Source: an uncultured bacterium
Lineage (GTDB): Bacteria; Chloroflexota; Anaerolineae; JACIWP01
Direction: 5' to 3'
Assembly (NCBI GenBank): GCA_903872005.1
Contig: CAIQJD010000400.1
Span: 1 to 6,652, forward strand
Length of the DNA stretch: 6,652 nt
Positions within the stretch are counted from its first letter, which is position 1. Every line of letters begins with the position of its first letter. The position numbers were made by a program, and so were the translations under genes. A model generated the notes under the pieces. It ran no database searches, had not been told where the DNA came from, and saw only the letters and a list, made by a program, of their open reading frames with translations. Of this stretch, positions 6,517 to 6,652 are shown piece after piece.

Positions 6517-6652
6517 TGTGACGCTCCTGTCAAGCGCACCCGGGGGTCGGCCCAGGCATACAGCAAGTCCGTTAGCAGATAGGCAATCGCAATCACTGCC
6601 GACCAGATCAGCGAGAGCGCCATGATCACCGGATAGTCGCGATTGTAGATAG
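6513..6652 (-). CDS. ABC transporter permease, DppB/OppB type (C-terminal end only)
   Basis: Only the last 45 codons and the stop are in the window; the gene begins beyond the right edge. The readable part starts IYNRDYPVIMALSLIWSAV and ends WADPRVRLTGASQ. The RDYPV(I/V)M segment, a final hydrophobic helix and a terminal D-PR-R/L motif are typical of the last transmembrane segment of DppB/OppB-type permeases (binding-protein-dependent transport, inner membrane). It would pair with the DppC-type permease downstream to form the channel of a peptide- or oligosaccharide-type importer. Its TGA stop overlaps the next ATG as ATGA, which implies translational coupling and equal dosage of the two subunits. 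The frame and family are clear although the piece is short. The transported substrate cannot be told from it. Confidence 0.9.
   Translation of the reverse strand, partial: IYNRDYPVIMALSLIWSAVIAIAYLLTDLLYAWADPRVRLTGASQ
6524..6528 (-). promoter_or_regulatory. Ribosome binding site for the DppC-type permease
   Basis: AGGAG on the minus strand, 7 bases before the ATG at 6516. It lies inside the last codons of the upstream permease gene. It supports the chosen start and coupled translation of the two permeases. Confidence 0.75.

Noticed and set aside
1..6652. CRISPR array, tRNA, rRNA or insertion sequence
   Set aside because: There are no regularly spaced direct repeats, cloverleaf-like sequence, rRNA-like conserved blocks, transposase or terminal inverted repeats. 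The recurring GCCGGC sites are irregularly spaced and lie inside genes.

Overview
The window is a GC-rich bacterial fragment in which every supported gene lies on the minus strand. Transcription therefore runs from the right edge to the left edge. The genes are packed like one operon: two ATGA overlaps, one TGATG junction, and gaps of 22 to 34 bases elsewhere. I see no promoter, convincing terminator, tRNA, rRNA, CRISPR array or insertion sequence. No stretch longer than about 35 bases is free of genes. A Chloroflexota-like organism is my best guess, from the gene types, the GC-rich codon use and the frequent GCCGGC hexamer, but this is an impression and not a search result.

In transcription order the layout is as follows. 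(1) The last 45 codons of a DppB/OppB-type ABC permease (right edge to 6513). (2) A complete DppC/OppC-type permease (6516-5608). (3) and (4) Two tandem, collinear members of the dihydrodipicolinate synthase / N-acetylneuraminate lyase (DapA/NanA) family (5585-4638 and 4641-3715). (5) A PIG-L/LmbE-type deacetylase homologue (3686-2823). (6) A putative (beta/alpha)8-barrel glycoside-hydrolase-like protein (2798-1629). (7) A class V PLP-dependent aminotransferase (1629-439). (8) The first 134 codons of a second barrel protein related to gene 6 (404 to the left edge).

A reasonable reading is a substrate-specific uptake and breakdown locus. A Dpp/Opp-type importer, which in many non-enteric bacteria carries oligosaccharides as well as peptides, brings in a ligand. 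The barrel proteins, the PIG-L protein, the aldolase-fold pair and the PLP enzyme would then trim, deacylate, cleave and deaminate it. An amino sugar or N-acylated glycoconjugate would suit that enzyme set, but nothing in the sequence names the substrate.

The most interesting point is that several enzymes keep their fold signatures while changing catalytic positions. Both DapA-like proteins keep the Schiff-base lysine but lack the threonine and tyrosine residues of the proton relay. The PIG-L protein has HPAD where HPDD is expected. The complete barrel protein has a cysteine where relatives often have an acidic residue. Together these suggest an uncharacterised pathway with unusual chemistry rather than a textbook sialic acid or lysine pathway.
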